From Rhodospirillaceae bacterium (lineage in GTDB: Bacteria; Pseudomonadota; Alphaproteobacteria; DSM-16000; Inquilinaceae): DNA of 7,652 bases. This document shows positions 5,650 through 7,652 of this stretch, in pieces (within the stretch, counting starts at the first letter, position 1; the number at the start of each line of letters is the position of its first letter). The stretch is taken from positions 1-7,652 of the forward strand of contig JAGQRL010000101.1 in the NCBI GenBank assembly GCA_020425485.1, read 5' to 3'. The position numbers and the translations under genes were made by a program. The notes below the pieces were generated by a model. The model ran no database searches, was not told the DNA's origin, and saw only the letters and a list, made by a program, of their open reading frames with translations.

Positions 5650-6978
5650 TCACAGCAGCAGGCCCAGCGGGTCTTCCACCAGCGCCTTGAAGGCTTGCAG
5701 GTACTGGGCGCCGAGCGCGCCATCGACCACCCGGTGATCCACCGACAAGGTGGCCGACATCATGGTTTTGACGACAACGGCGCCGTCCACCACCACCGGG
5801 CGCTGTTCGCCCGCCCCCACCGCCAGGATGCAGGCCTGGGGCGGGTTGATGATCGCCCCGAACTCCTTGATGCCGAACATGCCCAGGTTGGAGATGGTGA
5901 AGGTGCCGCCCTGGAATTCTTCCGGCTTCAGCTTGCCGTCGCGGGCGCGCACCGCCAGGTCCTTCATCTCCGCACTGATGGCGGCCAGGCCCTTGTTGGC
6001 GGCATCCTTGATGATGGGGGTGATGAGGCCGCTGTCGGTCGCCACGGCGACGGACATGTCCACCCGTCCGAACATGAGGATGGCGCTTTCGGTCCAGGCG
6101 GCATTGGCGCCCGGCACCTGGCGCAGCGCCACCGCCGCCGCCTTGATGATGAGATCGTTGACCGACAGCTTCACGCCGGTCGCCTCGCCGCGGGCGTTGA
6201 GCTGCTTGCGCACGTCGAGCAGCCGGTCGAGCGCGCACTCCACCGTCAGGTAGAAATGCGGCACCGTCTGCTTGGACTCGGTGAGCCGCCGGGCGATCAC
6301 CTTGCGGATGCTGGAATTGGCCACCTCGGTGAAGGGGATGCCCGCCCCTTCGGCCACCGCCTTGGCGTCCGGCCCCGCCACGGCCGGGCGGGCGGCCGGC
6401 GCTGCGGCAGCGTCCGCCGCCGCCGCGGCAGGTGCGGCTGCAGGCTTGGCCTTGCCGGTGCCTTCGGCGAGCGCGCGTTCGATATCCGCCTTGACGACGC
6501 GGCCGCCGGGGCCGCTGCCGGAAATCGCTGCGAGGTCGAGCCCGTCCTGCTGGGCCATGCGGCGGGCGAGCGGGCTGGCGAACACCCGGCCGCCGGAGGG
6601 TGCGGCGGGTGCCGGTGCAGCGGCAGGTGCCGGGGCGGCTTCAGCCTTGGCCGGGGCCGCCGCCTCCTCCGCCTGAGCCGCTTGCGGCTTCGCGGCCGGC
6701 TTGGCGGCTGCCTGATCGAGGGCGCTGGCGTCTTCGCCATCGGCCAGCAGCAGTGCGATCGGCGTGTTCACGGCCACGTTCTCCGTCCCGCCGGCCACCA
6801 GGATCTTGCCGAGCGTGCCTTCGTCGACCGCTTCGACCTCCATGGTCGCCTTGTCGGTTTCGATCTCGGCCACGATGTCGCCGGCCGACACCTGGTCGCC
6901 TTCGGCTTTCATCCAGCGCGCGAGCGTGCCTTCCGTCATGGTCGGCGACAGGGCCGGCATCAGGATCTCGATCGGCAT
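5650..6978 (-). CDS. pdhC: Pyruvate dehydrogenase E2, dihydrolipoyl acetyltransferase
   Basis: A 442-residue E2 that forms the core of the pyruvate dehydrogenase complex and transfers acetyl groups from its lipoyl arm to CoA. Domain order: one lipoyl domain (about 1-80) with the modified lysine K43 in ETDKATME; a flexible Ala/Pro/Lys linker (about 82-130); the peripheral subunit-binding domain (about 132-168, FASPLARRMAQQ to VVKADIERAL) that docks E1 or E3; a second linker very rich in alanine (about 171-205); and the catalytic acetyltransferase domain (about 213-442) with DHRVVDG carrying His415 and Asp419. A single lipoyl domain is usual for alphaproteobacterial E2, against three in E. coli. 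PPQACILAVGAG (379-390) fits acetyl- rather than succinyl-transferases, and the E1 beta gene just upstream confirms pyruvate as the substrate. The start is set by GGAGGA 6-7 nt upstream. The gap after pdhB is 67 nt. Confidence 0.97.
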   Translation of the reverse strand: MPIEILMPALSPTMTEGTLARWMKAEGDQVSAGDIVAEIETDKATMEVEAVDEGTLGKILVAGGTENVAVNTPIALLLADGEDASALDQAAAKPAAKPQAAQAEEAAAPAKAEAAPAPAAAPAPAAPSGGRVFASPLARRMAQQDGLDLAAISGSGPGGRVVKADIERALAEGTGKAKPAAAPAAAAADAAAAPAARPAVAGPDAKAVAEGAGIPFTEVANSSIRKVIARRLTESKQTVPHFYLTVECALDRLLDVRKQLNARGEATGVKLSVNDLIIKAAAVALRQVPGANAAWTESAILMFGRVDMSVAVATDSGLITPIIKDAANKGLAAISAEMKDLAVRARDGKLKPEEFQGGTFTISNLGMFGIKEFGAIINPPQACILAVGAGEQRPVVVDGAVVVKTMMSATLSVDHRVVDGALGAQYLQAFKALVEDPLGLLL

Positions 6979-6984
6979 GGCACG

Positions 6985-6990
6985 TCCTCC
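6985..6990 (-). promoter_or_regulatory. Ribosome binding site of pdhC
   Basis: GGAGGA on the minus strand, 6 nt before the ATG at 6978, is the strongest ribosome site in the window and agrees with the high E2 output a complex core needs. Confidence 0.75.
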
Positions 6991-7045
6991 CGAACGCGGA
7001 TGTCTTGAGTGTTCTTACGGGGTTGCTGCGGCGGGCACCGGCGGC

Positions 7046-7652
7046 TCAGGCGCGGTAGCAGACGGCCTTGACCGCCGCCACGATATCGGCCGCCTGGGGC
7101 AGTGCGAGCTGCTCCAGATTGGCGGCGTAGGGCAGCGGCACATCGGCCGAACACACGCGCGCCAGCGGCGCATCCAGGTAGTCGAAGGCGTGCTCCATCA
7201 TCAGCGCGGCGATTTCCGCACCGATGCCGGCCACCGGCCAGCCTTCCTCCACCGAGACGATGCGGTTGGTCTTCTTCACCGACTCAACGACGGTGGCGAC
7301 ATCCAGTGGGCGCACGGTGCGCAGGTCGATCACCTCCGCATCGATGCCTTCGCCCGCTAGCGCCTCGGCCGCTTCCAGCGCCTTGCCGACCATGATGGAG
7401 TAGCCGACGACGGTAACGTCCGTGCCCGGCCGCACCACCTTGGCCCGGCCGATGGGCACGGTGAAGTCCGGGTCGGTGGGCACGTCGAAGTTCTGGCCGT
7501 AGAGAATCTCGTTCTCCAGGAACACCACCGGGTTGGGATCGCGGATCGCCGATTTCAGCAGGCCCTTGGCATCGGCCGCCGACCACGGCGCCACCACCTT
7601 CAGGCCCGGGCAGTGGGCATACCAGCTCGCGTAGTCCTGGCTGTGCTGGGCG
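7046..7652 (-). CDS. pdhB: Pyruvate dehydrogenase E1 beta subunit, 3' part only
   Basis: The last 202 residues of E1 beta; the N-terminal part lies beyond the right edge. With E1 alpha it decarboxylates pyruvate using thiamine diphosphate and acetylates the lipoyl arm of E2. The visible part opens with HSQDYASWYAH and PGLKVVAPWSAADAKGLL, then DPNPVVFLENEILYG, and continues into the transketolase C-terminal domain (GYSIMVGKALEAAEAL, EVIDLRTVRPLD, VSVEEGWPVAGIGAEI), ending with DVPLPYAANLEQLALP. All of these are standard for the bacterial and mitochondrial heterotetrameric E1 beta. An internal GTG at 7597 is not the start, since the family sequence continues upstream of it without a stop to the edge. 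Because the N-terminus is missing I cannot say whether this E1 beta carries the extra N-terminal lipoyl domain found in some alphaproteobacteria. E1 alpha (pdhA) is expected just beyond the edge. Confidence 0.96.
   Translation of the reverse strand, partial: AQHSQDYASWYAHCPGLKVVAPWSAADAKGLLKSAIRDPNPVVFLENEILYGQNFDVPTDPDFTVPIGRAKVVRPGTDVTVVGYSIMVGKALEAAEALAGEGIDAEVIDLRTVRPLDVATVVESVKKTNRIVSVEEGWPVAGIGAEIAALMMEHAFDYLDAPLARVCSADVPLPYAANLEQLALPQAADIVAAVKAVCYRA

Noticed and set aside
4101..5690. A 529-codon plus-strand frame opposite lpdA.
   Set aside because: It is a composition shadow of lpdA; the product is His/Leu/Asp/Gly-rich with no recognisable motif or ribosome site.
5581..7008. A 475-codon plus-strand frame opposite pdhC.
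   Set aside because: It mirrors the E2 gene, including its alanine-rich linkers, which read as Gly/Arg/Cys-rich in antisense; it has no independent support.

Overview
The window looks like core chromosome of a high-GC alphaproteobacterium, possibly Rhodospirillales-like. The evidence is the strong G/C third-position bias, a heterodimer-type pyruvate dehydrogenase (separate E1 beta gene, E2 with one lipoyl domain) and the close linkage of pdhB, pdhC, lpdA, lipA and a Coq10/RatA-type gene. The taxonomic call is inference; there is no rRNA or other marker here.

Right two thirds, minus strand (7652 down to 2377): six genes in one direction with gaps of about 31 to 67 nt, most likely one operon that starts beyond the right edge. 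In order of transcription they are pdhB (E1 beta, N-terminus off the window), pdhC (E2, lipoyl-bearing core), lpdA (E3), a small two-helix membrane protein of unknown function, lipA (lipoyl synthase) and a Coq10/RatA-type START-domain protein. The set is coherent. E1, E2 and E3 form the complex that turns pyruvate into acetyl-CoA, LipA completes the lipoyl cofactor on E2, and the Coq10-like protein is tied by family to ubiquinone, the respiratory acceptor for reducing power made by this metabolism.

Left third, plus strand (109 up to 2347): a 50-residue membrane protein with a good ribosome binding site overlaps the start of a stand-alone CinA C-terminal domain protein (nicotinamide-nucleotide amidase, PncC). 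After a 135-nt gap comes an exported, cysteine-rich alpha/beta hydrolase of the S33 / tripeptidyl-aminopeptidase type with a complete Ser-Asp-His triad. It converges on the Coq10-like gene, with 29 nt between the two stop codons.

I see no tRNA, rRNA, insertion sequence, CRISPR array, prophage or attachment site, and no intergenic stretch above about 135 nt. Several long open frames run antisense to the real genes and are best explained by GC bias. I found no convincing new multi-gene system. The least explained items are the two small membrane proteins and the placement of the exported hydrolase.
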